DNA of 17,374 nt from Clostridia bacterium (GTDB lineage Bacteria; Bacillota; Clostridia; Oscillospirales; Acutalibacteraceae). The stretch covers positions 1-17,374 of the forward strand of contig JAGBSU010000073.1 in NCBI GenBank assembly GCA_017631705.1, read 5' to 3'. The notes beneath the pieces were generated by a model. That model was not told the origin of the DNA. It searched no databases and saw only the letters and a list, made by a program, of their open reading frames with translations. Below are positions 7,157 through 13,637 of the stretch, in pieces; the first letter of the stretch is position 1, and every line of letters begins with the position of its first letter. The position numbers were made by a program, and so were the translations under genes.

Positions 7157-7710
7157 CTCAAATATGCGGTAATGCCGTTTGCCACACCCAATGCAAACAA
7201 CTGCGGCGAATTCGCCATCAATGCGGCATCACCGGCATTGGTAATAAACCCAAGTTCTACCAACACTGCCGGCATACGTGTGCGCCGCAGCACATATAAG
7301 TTGGTACGTTGTGTCACACCGCGGTTGGGTAAACCGGTGGCATCTGCCAACCCACGTAAAATAGAAGCACCTAAATCTGCTGCCACCGAATTCAAACGAT
7401 ACACCAGCGCCTCTGAACCGGACGCCCCCGCCAATTCCGAAGCATTCGCATGTAAACTGATAAAATAATCCGCGCCCCAACTGTTTGCCTCGTTAACACG
7501 TGCGGCAAGCGAGGTTGCAATTGAGGTTCCCAGTTGCGTTTCGGGTGTCGGGCGTGAAAGTTTGGTTTCGTAACCCTCTGCCTGTAAAATAGCAGCTAAC
7601 TCTTGCCCGATGGTATATACCAAATCTTGTTCTCGGTATCCGTTCCCCTCTGCACCGGCATTGGGATTTTGCGGATTATGACCTTGGTCGATATAGATTT
7701 TCGTCGCCAT
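7153..7710 (-). CDS. N-acetylmuramoyl-L-alanine amidase (Amidase_3), without signal peptide
   Basis: 185 residues, essentially one Amidase_3 (zinc amidase) domain. The zinc ligands are visible: His11 in DQGHNP, Glu27 in GYREQDL and His87 in ISLHANAS. The catalytic Glu152 is in LVELGFITN. These enzymes cut the bond between N-acetylmuramic acid and L-Ala of the peptide stem in peptidoglycan. The frame has two nearby ATGs. The second (7710) is chosen because GGTGG lies seven bases upstream, whereas it is only one base from the first (7719). No signal peptide, wall-binding domain or LysM repeat is present, unlike CwlD/AmiC-type secreted enzymes. This fits a phage endolysin needing a holin, or an enzyme acting in the mother cell or on lysis. 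It is divergent from tRNA-Tyr, and its leader contains a copy of the tRNA 3' end. Confidence 0.9.
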   Translation of the reverse strand: MATKIYIDQGHNPQNPNAGAEGNGYREQDLVYTIGQELAAILQAEGYETKLSRPTPETQLGTSIATSLAARVNEANSWGADYFISLHANASELAGASGSEALVYRLNSVAADLGASILRGLADATGLPNRGVTQRTNLYVLRRTRMPAVLVELGFITNAGDAALMANSPQLFALGVANGITAYLS

Positions 7711-7716
7711 ATACAT

Positions 7717-7733
7717 TCCACCTTTCCCCACCA
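7717..7733 (+). repeat. 17-base copy of the tRNA-Tyr 3' end, in the amidase leader
   Basis: TCCACCTTTCCCCACCA here is identical to the last 17 bases of the tRNA-Tyr gene (7914-7930), in the same orientation and 197 bases upstream. On the minus strand it supplies the amidase Shine-Dalgarno (AAAGGTGG), so about eight of its bases could be explained by selection for ribosome binding; the rest could not. Confidence 0.75.
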
Positions 7734-7798
7734 GTTTATGCGAATATCCCTCAGACGGTCCGTGTAGAAAAAAAGAAAAAATATTTTAAAAAGAACAC

Positions 7799-7827
7799 TT
7801 GACATTTCTTTGGTAACATGGTATAGT
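7799..7827 (+). promoter_or_regulatory. Strong sigma-A promoter of tRNA-Tyr
   Basis: TTGACA (7799-7804), a 17-base spacer and TATAGT (7822-7827). It is preceded by an A/T-rich stretch (7768-7790) that could act as an UP element. The predicted start is about 12 bases before the mature tRNA. Confidence 0.85.
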
Positions 7828-7845
7828 AACACTTGCGCTAAATAA

Positions 7846-7930
7846 GGGGAAATTCCCGAGTGGCCAAAGGGGGCAGACTGTAAATCTGTTGTCTCTGACT
7901 TCGGTGGTTCGAATCCACCTTTCCCCACCA
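7846..7930 (+). tRNA. tRNA-Tyr (anticodon GTA)
   Basis: An 85-base type II tRNA. The acceptor stem GGGGAAA (7846-7852) pairs with TTTCCCC (7920-7926), followed by discriminator A and an encoded CCA. The anticodon stem CAGA/TCTG encloses the loop CTGTAAA with anticodon GTA at 7880-7882. The variable arm is long, as expected for bacterial tRNA-Tyr. The T arm GGTGG-TTCGAAT-CCACC is canonical. A consensus promoter precedes it and a hairpin terminator follows, so it is probably a single-gene transcript. Confidence 0.97.
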
Positions 7931-7971
7931 AAAACAGAGAACCGACCCAACAGGGTCGGTTCTTTTGTTTT
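7915..7971 (+). repeat. Direct repeat copy 1: tRNA-Tyr 3' end plus terminator
   Basis: 57 bases covering the last 16 bases of tRNA-Tyr and the whole terminator. They match 8107-8163 at 56 of 57 positions (only C7962/T8154 differs), at an offset of 192 bases. Confidence 0.95.
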
Positions 7972-7972
7972 T
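7939..7972 (+). terminator. Rho-independent terminator of tRNA-Tyr
   Basis: GAACCGACCC (7939-7948), loop AACA, GGGTCGGTTC (7953-7962), then TTTTGTTTTT. A perfect 10-bp stem starting nine bases after the tRNA. Confidence 0.93.
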
Positions 7973-8004
7973 CATACGCACGGTGGATTCGAAAGGCCGT
8001 AAAG

Positions 8005-8029
8005 AAAACGCCGTGGTGTCGGCGTTTTT
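8005..8029. other. Terminator-like hairpin inside the duplicated region
   Basis: AAAACGCCG (8005-8013) and CGGCGTTTT (8020-8028) form a perfect 9-bp stem with a six-base loop and T5 on the plus strand. GGCC at 7995-7998 and 8031-8034 could extend the stem past an internal loop. No gene ends just before it, so it may be the leftover terminator of something lost, or a folded repeat. Confidence 0.6.
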
Positions 8030-8106
8030 AGGCCGTGGGACTGCACCGCCCTTCCGCCTTGTACCGATACCAAAAGCGAGAACAAATTACCGCATTATAC
8101 AAAGGA

Positions 8107-8163
8107 CCACCTTTCCCCACCAAAAACAGAGAACCGACCCAACAGGGTCGGTTTTTTTGTTTT
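8107..8163 (+). repeat. Direct repeat copy 2: partial tRNA-Tyr 3' end plus terminator
   Basis: A second copy of the 57-base segment, without the rest of a tRNA: upstream of it the T-loop TTCGAAT is absent. Contains a functional-looking hairpin, GAACCGACCC (8131-8140) with GGGTCGGTTT (8145-8154), and a T-rich tail. Confidence 0.95.
8131..8163 (+). terminator. Second copy of the tRNA-Tyr terminator
   Basis: Same stem and AACA loop as the terminator at 7939; its T run is longer (TTTTTTT). It would catch read-through from the tRNA unit. On the minus strand the T run is weak. Confidence 0.8.
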
Positions 8164-8170
8164 CTTTGTT

Positions 8171-8263
8171 TTATTCCCCGTCGGCTTTAAATTCGGATGC
8201 GGTGAGGGATTCCAGAAAATTTTTGAAATTGCTGTAATATTCCTTTTTGGAACGGCTATGATA
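8171..8263 (-). pseudogene. Possible C-terminal remnant of a protein gene
   Basis: A 30-codon stretch, open between TAG (8266-8264) and TAA (8173-8171), reads like a natural protein end: RSKKEYYSNFKNFLES, then LTASEFKADGE and stop. It has no start codon or ribosome site and its 5' end overlaps the M20 promoter region, so it is not an intact gene. I recognise no family. The opposite strand in register also reads as a hydrophobic stretch, so coincidence is quite possible. Confidence 0.22.
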
Positions 8264-8267
8264 CTAT
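8259..8267 (+). promoter_or_regulatory. Probable extended -10 promoter of the M20 gene
   Basis: TGA followed by TACTAT (8262-8267), within a TATGATACTATAAAAT context, 28 bases before the ATG at 8296. No clear -35 box is seen. Confidence 0.45.
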
Positions 8268-8295
8268 AAAATATAAATTCAAAGGTGGAAAACGT

Positions 8296-9633
8296 ATGAA
8301 GGAGTTACTTGCCGCCGTCGAAAAAAACCAACAGTTGATTTTGGATACCGAACGATATATTTGGAAAAATCCCGAAACCGGATATAAAGAGTTTAAAACC
8401 AGCGCGTACATGGCAGAAGTTTTTGAAAAACTCGGCTATACGCTGACAATGGCCGAGGGCATCACCGGTTTTTATACGGTGTTGGATACCGGCAAACCGG
8501 GGCCGGAAATTTTGGTATTGGGGGAACTCGACTCGGTAATTTGTCCCGACCATAAAGACGCCGACCCGCAAACAGGTGCGGTGCATTCTTGCGGTCACAA
8601 TGCCCAATGTGCCGCGTTGGTTGGTGTTGCGGCGGCGCTTAAAGAACCGCATGTGTTGGATAACCTGTGCGGAAGAATTAAACTGTGCGCTGTTCCTGCC
8701 GAAGAATTGTTGGAAATTGAATTCCGCAACAAACTGAAAAAGCAAGGAAAAATCAAATATTACGTCGGTAAAAGCGAATTTTTATACCGCGGATATTTTG
8801 ATAGTTCCGATATCGCGTTTATGGTGCATACCGGCCAACACTACGGTATGGGTACCGGTTCAGTCGGTTGCTTGAGCAAACAGATTATTTACAAAGGGGT
8901 GGCGGCACACGCAGGCGGCTCACCGTGGAACGGTGTGAACGCGCTGTATGCGGCAAACTGCGGTCTGAACGCGGTGAATGCCATTCGTGAAACGTTCCAA
9001 GAACAGGATATTATTCGGGTACACCCCATCGTCACGTCGGGTGGTGTGATGGTCAACGCCATTCCGGAAACCGTAACACTGGAAAGCTACGTGCGCGGCA
9101 AAACGTTTGAAGGCATCGAGCAAGCCAACCGCCGCGTCAACCGCGCATTGTGCGGTGCGGCACTTTCGCTGGGTGCCAACGTAGAGATTGTGGACTTTTT
9201 CGGGTATGCGCCGCGTAACGACGACCCCAACATGATACGACTCACTGCCAAAGCAGCAGAATTGGCTATACCGGAGCAAAACTTTGAAGTAAGCGACACG
9301 TTCAGTTCCGGTAGCACGGATATGGGTGATTTGAGCGCCATTATGCCGATAGCACATCCCCTTACCGGCGGCACACGCGGTCATGCGCACGGCAGTGACT
9401 ACGAAATTGCTGACCCGATTGCCGCTTGTGTGGACTGTGCCAAACTGCAAGTTGCCATGCTGTATGTCCTGTTGAGCAACAATGCCGCCGAGGCAAAAAA
9501 AGTAATTCGGGAATTCAAACCCCAATTTGCGTCAAAAGAAGAATTCTTCAAAGCCGTCGATGCGTTTGCCAAAAACGGAAACCGCATCACCTATAACGAA
9601 GACAACTCCGCCGCCACGGTGGATATTGAATAA
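8296..9633 (+). CDS. M20-family metallo-amidohydrolase (AbgB/IAA-amino-acid hydrolase type)
   Basis: 445 residues. Candidate metal ligands match the M20D amidohydrolase pattern: HSCGH (97-101, Cys99 and His101), VPAEE (133-137, Glu136/137), the mid-protein MVHTGQH (176-182), the lid-domain motif GVAAHAGGSPWNG (201-213), and a C-terminal His in TRGHAHGSDYE. Family enzymes hydrolyse N-acyl amino acids or aminobenzoyl-glutamate-like amides in the cytosol. The lid domain also carries SGGVMVNAIPETVTLESYVR, usual for dimerising M20 members. There is no signal peptide. AAAGGTGG about eight bases before the ATG supports the start. It stands alone, with its own promoter and a terminator shared with the converging Na/Pi gene. 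Substrate cannot be told; a gene name would be a guess. Confidence 0.9.
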   Translation: MKELLAAVEKNQQLILDTERYIWKNPETGYKEFKTSAYMAEVFEKLGYTLTMAEGITGFYTVLDTGKPGPEILVLGELDSVICPDHKDADPQTGAVHSCGHNAQCAALVGVAAALKEPHVLDNLCGRIKLCAVPAEELLEIEFRNKLKKQGKIKYYVGKSEFLYRGYFDSSDIAFMVHTGQHYGMGTGSVGCLSKQIIYKGVAAHAGGSPWNGVNALYAANCGLNAVNAIRETFQEQDIIRVHPIVTSGGVMVNAIPETVTLESYVRGKTFEGIEQANRRVNRALCGAALSLGANVEIVDFFGYAPRNDDPNMIRLTAKAAELAIPEQNFEVSDTFSSGSTDMGDLSAIMPIAHPLTGGTRGHAHGSDYEIADPIAACVDCAKLQVAMLYVLLSNNAAEAKKVIREFKPQFASKEEFFKAVDAFAKNGNRITYNEDNSAATVDIE

Positions 9634-9643
9634 TAAAACCTAT

Positions 9644-9684
9644 AAAATGAGCACCCTGTCTCGTTGGGATAGGGTGCTCGTTTT
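9644..9684. terminator. Bidirectional terminator between the M20 and Na/Pi genes
   Basis: GAGCACCCT (9649-9657) pairs with AGGGTGCTC (9671-9679), extended by GTC/GGAT pairing towards the loop and flanked by AAAAT and GTTTT. T-rich tails on both strands suit these convergent genes. Confidence 0.82.
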
Positions 9685-11431
9685 ATACAAAGGAAAGGTA
9701 TTTTTCCGTGTATTCCGCGTATTTTTTGCGGTAGAAGTCGTTATCGCTACGCAACGTTTTGAGCGTTTCGTGAAGGTTCATGTTTTGGTTTTTGGTATCC
9801 ATGACACAACCGGCAATGTTCGAACAGTGGTCGGAAACACGTTCCATGTTGGTGATAAGGTCGCTCCACACAAACCCTGCTTCGATACCGCATTCGCCCA
9901 AACGCAAACGGTCGATATGACGAGTGCGGAGAAGCTCTTTCATGCGGTCGATAACCTGTTCAAGCGGTTCCACCAAGTTGGCTTTGGAGGCATCTCCTTC
10001 CACAAAGGCTTGGTGCGAAAGAGTGACGATTTCGATGGTTGCCGCACAAAGGGATTCGAGCTCGCGTTTGGCATCAGTGGTGAAAACAATGTTCTTTTCG
10101 CGCATTTCTTCCGCTGATTCCAACAGATTGACCGCATGGTCGGAAATCCGTTCAAAATCCCCAATGGCTTTGAGCAGCATTGAAGCGGTGGCACCCTCGG
10201 TTTCGTTGAGTTGTTTGGCACTGAGCTTAACCAAATAGGTGCCGATAATATCTTCGAAGTGGTCGGTTTTTTCTTCCGCGTCTTGCACGATTTGCACTTT
10301 TTCGTTGTCGTATGCCGAAAGAGAAGAAACAGCCGCAATAAACGCTTCGGTTGCAGCAGATGCCATTTCAATTGTAAGCTTGTGCGCACGTTCCAGCGCG
10401 ATAGCCGGAGTGGCCAATAAGCGTTCGTCGAGTTCCGACACCGTTTCGGGAGCTTTGCTGTCGGGGACCAGTTTGTATGCCAGTTTTTCCAAAAAGCCGG
10501 ACATCGGCAACAAAATGAGCGTACACGCCACGTTGAACACCGAGTGGGCGGTGGCGATGCCCGCAAAGGACGCAGCTTCATCGAACAGGGCGGGGGCAAG
10601 CAGTGCCTTAACCAGGGAAAATGCCACCAAACAAATTACCGTGCCGATAACATTAAACGACAAGTGCACCAGCGCCGCGCGTTTGGCGTTTTTGGTGGTG
10701 CCAACCGAAGAAAGAATAGCGGTGATACACGTACCGATGTTTTGACCCATGATAATCGGGATAGCCGCGCCGTACGACACCGCACCGGTTGCCGCCAAGG
10801 CTTGCAAAATACCGACCGAAGCGGAACTGGATTGAATAATTGCCGTGAGCAACGCACCGACCAGTACGCCCAAAATGGGGTTTTTGAACAACAAAAACAG
10901 TTCACCGAAAGCAGGAATGTCTTTGAGCCCCGCCACCGCATCCGTCATGGTTTCCATGCCGAACATCAGCGTGGCAAAGCCAAGCAAAACAACGCCAATA
11001 TCTTTTTTGCGATTGCTTTTGGTAAACATATGCAAACCAATACCAATCAGCGCTAATACCGGTGTAAACGAGGAAGGCTTGAGCAGTTGTAAAATAAGAC
11101 CACTGCCCGAAATACCGCTAAGGCTCAAAATCCACGCGGTAACGGTGGTACCGATATTGGCACCCATGATAACGTGAATGGCTTGGCGCAACGTCATGAG
11201 TTTGGAGTTGACAAAGCCGACCACCATAACCGTGGTGGCAGAAGAACTTTGTATCACCGCCGTCACACCCAAACCGGTGAGCAAACCTGTGAGTTTTCCT
11301 GTTGTGAGTTTGCCAATCATGGCTTCTAAGCGGTTGCCCGCGCTACGTTCCAGGGCATCACCCATCAAGTTCATGCCGAACAAGAAAAGCGATAAACCGC
11401 CAACCAATGTGAGTACGTCAAAAATATCCAT
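9683..11431 (-). CDS. Na/Pi-cotransporter family protein with C-terminal PhoU-like domain
   Basis: 582 residues. The N-terminal half has two inverted-repeat membrane modules with the family signatures QSSSATT (61-67) and QSSSASVG (200-207), each followed by GANIGTT (90-96) and GQNIGTC (229-235). These are hallmarks of NptA-type sodium-phosphate cotransporters (Na_Pi_cotrans). The C-terminal part, from about residue 345, is helical, with LLKAIGDFERISDHAVNLLE and SDLITNMERVSDHCSNIAGC segments typical of PhoU repeats, which regulate phosphate uptake. ATG 11431 is preferred to the GTG six bases upstream because AGGAGG then lies eight bases away, not two. A consensus promoter is at 11489-11518. 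It likely imports phosphate with Na+, though some homologues mediate export. Confidence 0.93.
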   Translation of the reverse strand: MDIFDVLTLVGGLSLFLFGMNLMGDALERSAGNRLEAMIGKLTTGKLTGLLTGLGVTAVIQSSSATTVMVVGFVNSKLMTLRQAIHVIMGANIGTTVTAWILSLSGISGSGLILQLLKPSSFTPVLALIGIGLHMFTKSNRKKDIGVVLLGFATLMFGMETMTDAVAGLKDIPAFGELFLLFKNPILGVLVGALLTAIIQSSSASVGILQALAATGAVSYGAAIPIIMGQNIGTCITAILSSVGTTKNAKRAALVHLSFNVIGTVICLVAFSLVKALLAPALFDEAASFAGIATAHSVFNVACTLILLPMSGFLEKLAYKLVPDSKAPETVSELDERLLATPAIALERAHKLTIEMASAATEAFIAAVSSLSAYDNEKVQIVQDAEEKTDHFEDIIGTYLVKLSAKQLNETEGATASMLLKAIGDFERISDHAVNLLESAEEMREKNIVFTTDAKRELESLCAATIEIVTLSHQAFVEGDASKANLVEPLEQVIDRMKELLRTRHIDRLRLGECGIEAGFVWSDLITNMERVSDHCSNIAGCVMDTKNQNMNLHETLKTLRSDNDFYRKKYAEYTEKYLSFV

Positions 11432-11488
11432 GCGCACTTCCTCCTTTTTTTATTTTTCGACTTTTAAAAGGAAAGCCAAATCAAGGTT

Positions 11489-11518
11489 AGTATACCATTT
11501 TTTAGCAAAAAATGTCAA
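11489..11518 (-). promoter_or_regulatory. Sigma-A promoter of the Na/Pi-cotransporter gene
   Basis: On the minus strand: TTGACA (11518-11513), an 18-base spacer and TATACT (11494-11489). It leaves a leader of about 50 bases. I see no Pho-box-like repeat. Confidence 0.8.
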
Positions 11519-11558
11519 TGTATTTGTTGGGGAGTTGCAACATTTTTTTGCCTTAAAT

Positions 11559-11595
11559 CAAAAAACGAGCCGCACTGCATTGCAATGCGGCTCGT
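11559..11595 (-). terminator. Rho-independent terminator of groES-groEL
   Basis: On the minus strand ACGAGCCGCATTG (11595-11583) pairs with CAGTGCGGCTCGT (11577-11565), with one G-T pair, around a five-base loop, followed by a T run. It begins 20 bases after the groEL stop. Confidence 0.9.
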
Positions 11596-11614
11596 TGAGC
11601 AATATACACTGGAA

Positions 11615-13243
11615 TTAATACATACCGTCCATGCCGGCAGGAGCGGCAGGTGCCGGTGCTACCGGCTCTTTTTTGTCGGCTACCAGCGATTCGGTGGTGA
11701 GCACCATAGCGGCAACCGAAGCGGCATTTTGCAGCGCCGAACGAGTAACCTTGGTCGGGTCAACGATACCGGCCGAGAACATATCGACGTATTCTTCTTT
11801 GGCGAAGTCGAAACCGAAGTTCTTTTTGTCGGCGGCGCGAATTTTATCGATAATCACGCTGCCTTCCAAACCGGCATTGAGCGCAATTTGGCGAACCGGT
11901 TCTTCAATGCCTTTGAGCACGATTTTGACACCGGTCTTTTCGTCACCTTCGGTGGTGTCGAGCATAGCGGTCAACACGTTAGCGGCGTTGATAAGTGCCA
12001 CGCCACCGCCGGCAACCAAGCCTTCTTCCACAGCGGCTTTGGTAGCTGCCAAAGCGTCTTCGATGCGGAGTTTCTTTTCTTTCATTTCCACTTCGGTAGC
12101 GGCACCGACTTTGATAACAGCAACACCGCCGGCGAGTTTTGCCAAGCGTTCTTGCAGTTTTTCGCGGTCGAAATCGGACGTGCTGATTTCGATTTGCGAA
12201 CGAATTTGACCCACGCGAGCTTTGATTTGTTCGCTGTCACCGGCACCACCTACAATGATGGTGTTCTCTTTTTGCACTTTCACTTGGCGAGCACGGCCGA
12301 GCATGGCAATCGAGGTGTCTTTGAGTTCCAAACCAACTTCTTCGGACACCACTTGACCGCCTGTCAAAATGGCAATATCCTGCAGCATTTCCTTGCGGCG
12401 GTCACCAAAGCCGGGGGCTTTGACAGCCACGCAGGTGAAGGTACCGCGCAATTTGTTGACAATCAAGGTGGACAACGCTTCGCCTTCGATATCTTCTGCC
12501 ACAATCACCAATTTTTTGCCGGCTTGCAGGATTTGTTCCAAAAGCGGCAAAATATCTTGAATGTTGGAAATTTTCTTGTCGGTAATCAGCAAGTAAGCAT
12601 CGTCAATCACGGCTTCCATTTTGTCGGTATCCGTCACCATGTAGGGAGTGATATAGCCGCGGTCAAATTGCATACCTTCCACCACTTCGGTGTAGGTTTC
12701 GGCGGTTTTGGATTCTTCCACCGTGATAACACCGTCTGCCGATACCTTTTCCATTGCTTCGGCAATCAAATTACCGATGAAAGCATCGCCTGCCGAAATC
12801 GTAGCGGCGCTGGCAATATCCTCGGAGCCGCTGACTTTTTTGGAATTGGCTTTCACTTCTTCCACCACAGCGTCAACCGCTTTTTGAATACCGCGTTTAA
12901 CAACCATCGGGTTGGCACCGGCGGCAACATTCTTCATACCTTCGCGAATCAAAGCTTGTGCTAACAATGTAGCGGTGGTCGTGCCGTCGCCGGCGACATC
13001 GTTAGTTTTGGTCGAAACCTCTTTGACCAATTGAGCACCCATGTTTTCGAAAGCGTTATCCAATTCCACTTCTTTGGCAATGGTAACACCGTCATTGGTA
13101 ATAAGCGGAGCACCGTATTTGCGGTCTAACACTACATTACGACCACGAGGCCCTAAGGTGATTTTTACGGTATTGGCGAGTTGATCCACACCGGACTGTA
13201 ATGCTTTGCGAGCGTCCTCGCCGAATAAGATTTCTTTCGACAT
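11615..13243 (-). CDS. groEL: Chaperonin GroEL (Hsp60)
   Basis: 542 residues, full length. Signature regions: KITLGPRGRNVVLD (27-40), TNDGVTIAKEVEL (49-61), the ATP-site VAGDGTTTAT (83-92), AANPMVVKRGI-type and GGVAVIKVGAATEVEMKEK segments. GroEL forms the double-ring folding chamber in the cytosol that works with GroES. The tail ends in APAAPAGMDGMY, so the usual Gly-Gly-Met repeat is reduced to GMDGM. AGGAGG eight bases before the ATG supports the start. It follows groES by 15 bases in a two-gene operon under CIRCE control. The antisense strand has a long open frame that is a shadow. Confidence 0.99.
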   Translation of the reverse strand: MSKEILFGEDARKALQSGVDQLANTVKITLGPRGRNVVLDRKYGAPLITNDGVTIAKEVELDNAFENMGAQLVKEVSTKTNDVAGDGTTTATLLAQALIREGMKNVAAGANPMVVKRGIQKAVDAVVEEVKANSKKVSGSEDIASAATISAGDAFIGNLIAEAMEKVSADGVITVEESKTAETYTEVVEGMQFDRGYITPYMVTDTDKMEAVIDDAYLLITDKKISNIQDILPLLEQILQAGKKLVIVAEDIEGEALSTLIVNKLRGTFTCVAVKAPGFGDRRKEMLQDIAILTGGQVVSEEVGLELKDTSIAMLGRARQVKVQKENTIIVGGAGDSEQIKARVGQIRSQIEISTSDFDREKLQERLAKLAGGVAVIKVGAATEVEMKEKKLRIEDALAATKAAVEEGLVAGGGVALINAANVLTAMLDTTEGDEKTGVKIVLKGIEEPVRQIALNAGLEGSVIIDKIRAADKKNFGFDFAKEEYVDMFSAGIVDPTKVTRSALQNAASVAAMVLTTESLVADKKEPVAPAPAAPAGMDGMY

Positions 13244-13258
13244 ATCGGTTTCCTCCTA

Positions 13259-13543
13259 TTATTCCACAATTGCCAAAATATCGTTTTGGCGTACAATGGT
13301 GTATTCTACACCGTCCATTTTCACTTCGGTGCCCGCGTATTTGCCGGTGATGACTTTGTCGCCCACCTTCACATACATGGTAACATCTTTACCTTCCACA
13401 TTGCCACCAGGACCCACCGCTATTACTTCGGCTACTTGCGGTTGTTCTTTTGCCGAGCCGGCAAGAATAATACCGCTTTTGGTGGTTTCCTCAGCTTCTA
13501 CCATTTTGATGACCACACGGTCAGCTAACGGTTTCATCGTCAT
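13259..13543 (-). CDS. groES: Co-chaperonin GroES (Hsp10)
   Basis: 94 residues, the usual length. PLADRVVIKMVEAEE (5-19) and the mobile loop TTKSGIILAGSAKEQPQ (20-36) are followed by AVGPGG (42-47), VGDKVITGKYAGTEVK and the C-terminal NDILAIVE. The GroES heptamer caps GroEL. The ATG at 13543 has AGGAGGAG six bases upstream; a second in-frame ATG two codons later is too far from it. First gene of the heat-shock operon. Confidence 0.98.
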   Translation of the reverse strand: MTMKPLADRVVIKMVEAEETTKSGIILAGSAKEQPQVAEVIAVGPGGNVEGKDVTMYVKVGDKVITGKYAGTEVKMDGVEYTIVRQNDILAIVE

Positions 13544-13577
13544 AATAAACTCCTCCTCATGAGTATTATTGATTATG

Positions 13578-13604
13578 TTAGCACTCGTTTTTGTAGAGTG
13601 CTAA
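13578..13604 (-). promoter_or_regulatory. CIRCE operator (HrcA binding site)
   Basis: TTAGCACTC, nine bases, GAGTGCTAA: a perfect match to the CIRCE inverted repeat. It lies just after the -10 box and 34 bases before groES. HrcA binds it and represses groESL until heat or misfolded protein titrates GroEL away from HrcA (established for Bacillus and relatives). hrcA itself is not in the window. Confidence 0.98.
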
Positions 13605-13609
13605 ATTCT

Positions 13610-13637
13610 ATTATAATCCCTTTTATGGAAAAATCAA
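13610..13637 (-). promoter_or_regulatory. Sigma-A promoter of groES-groEL
   Basis: On the minus strand: TTGATT (13637-13632), a 16-base spacer and a perfect TATAAT (13615-13610), six bases before the CIRCE. The TGA in the -35 box is the stop codon of the lipid kinase gene. Confidence 0.85.

Larger units (their letters stand above)
7931..8295. other. 365-base intergenic stretch between tRNA-Tyr and the M20 gene
   Basis: No convincing gene. It holds, in order: the tRNA terminator; a terminator-like hairpin (8005-8028); about 80 bases with nothing recognised; a second copy of the tRNA 3' end and terminator (8107-8163); a short open stretch on the minus strand that could be a gene remnant (8171-8263); and an extended -10 promoter for the M20 gene. 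Confidence 0.8.

Noticed and set aside
7596..7931. A 111-codon minus-strand frame starting MVGKGGFEPPKSETTDLQ
   Set aside because: It is the antisense of tRNA-Tyr running into the amidase in another frame; this GGFEPP-type peptide is a well-known spurious product of tRNA antisense reading.
7965..8237. A 90-codon plus-strand frame across the tRNA duplication
   Set aside because: It reads through two hairpins and the tRNA-derived repeat, and has no Shine-Dalgarno.
8920..9525. A 201-codon minus-strand frame within the M20 gene
   Set aside because: Antisense shadow of a gene whose metal ligands and family motifs are all intact on the plus strand.
11585..12964. A 459-codon open frame on the plus strand across groEL
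   Set aside because: It is the exact antisense of a full-length, highly conserved groEL, with a Phe/His/Gly-rich composition typical of mirrored codons and no ribosome site.
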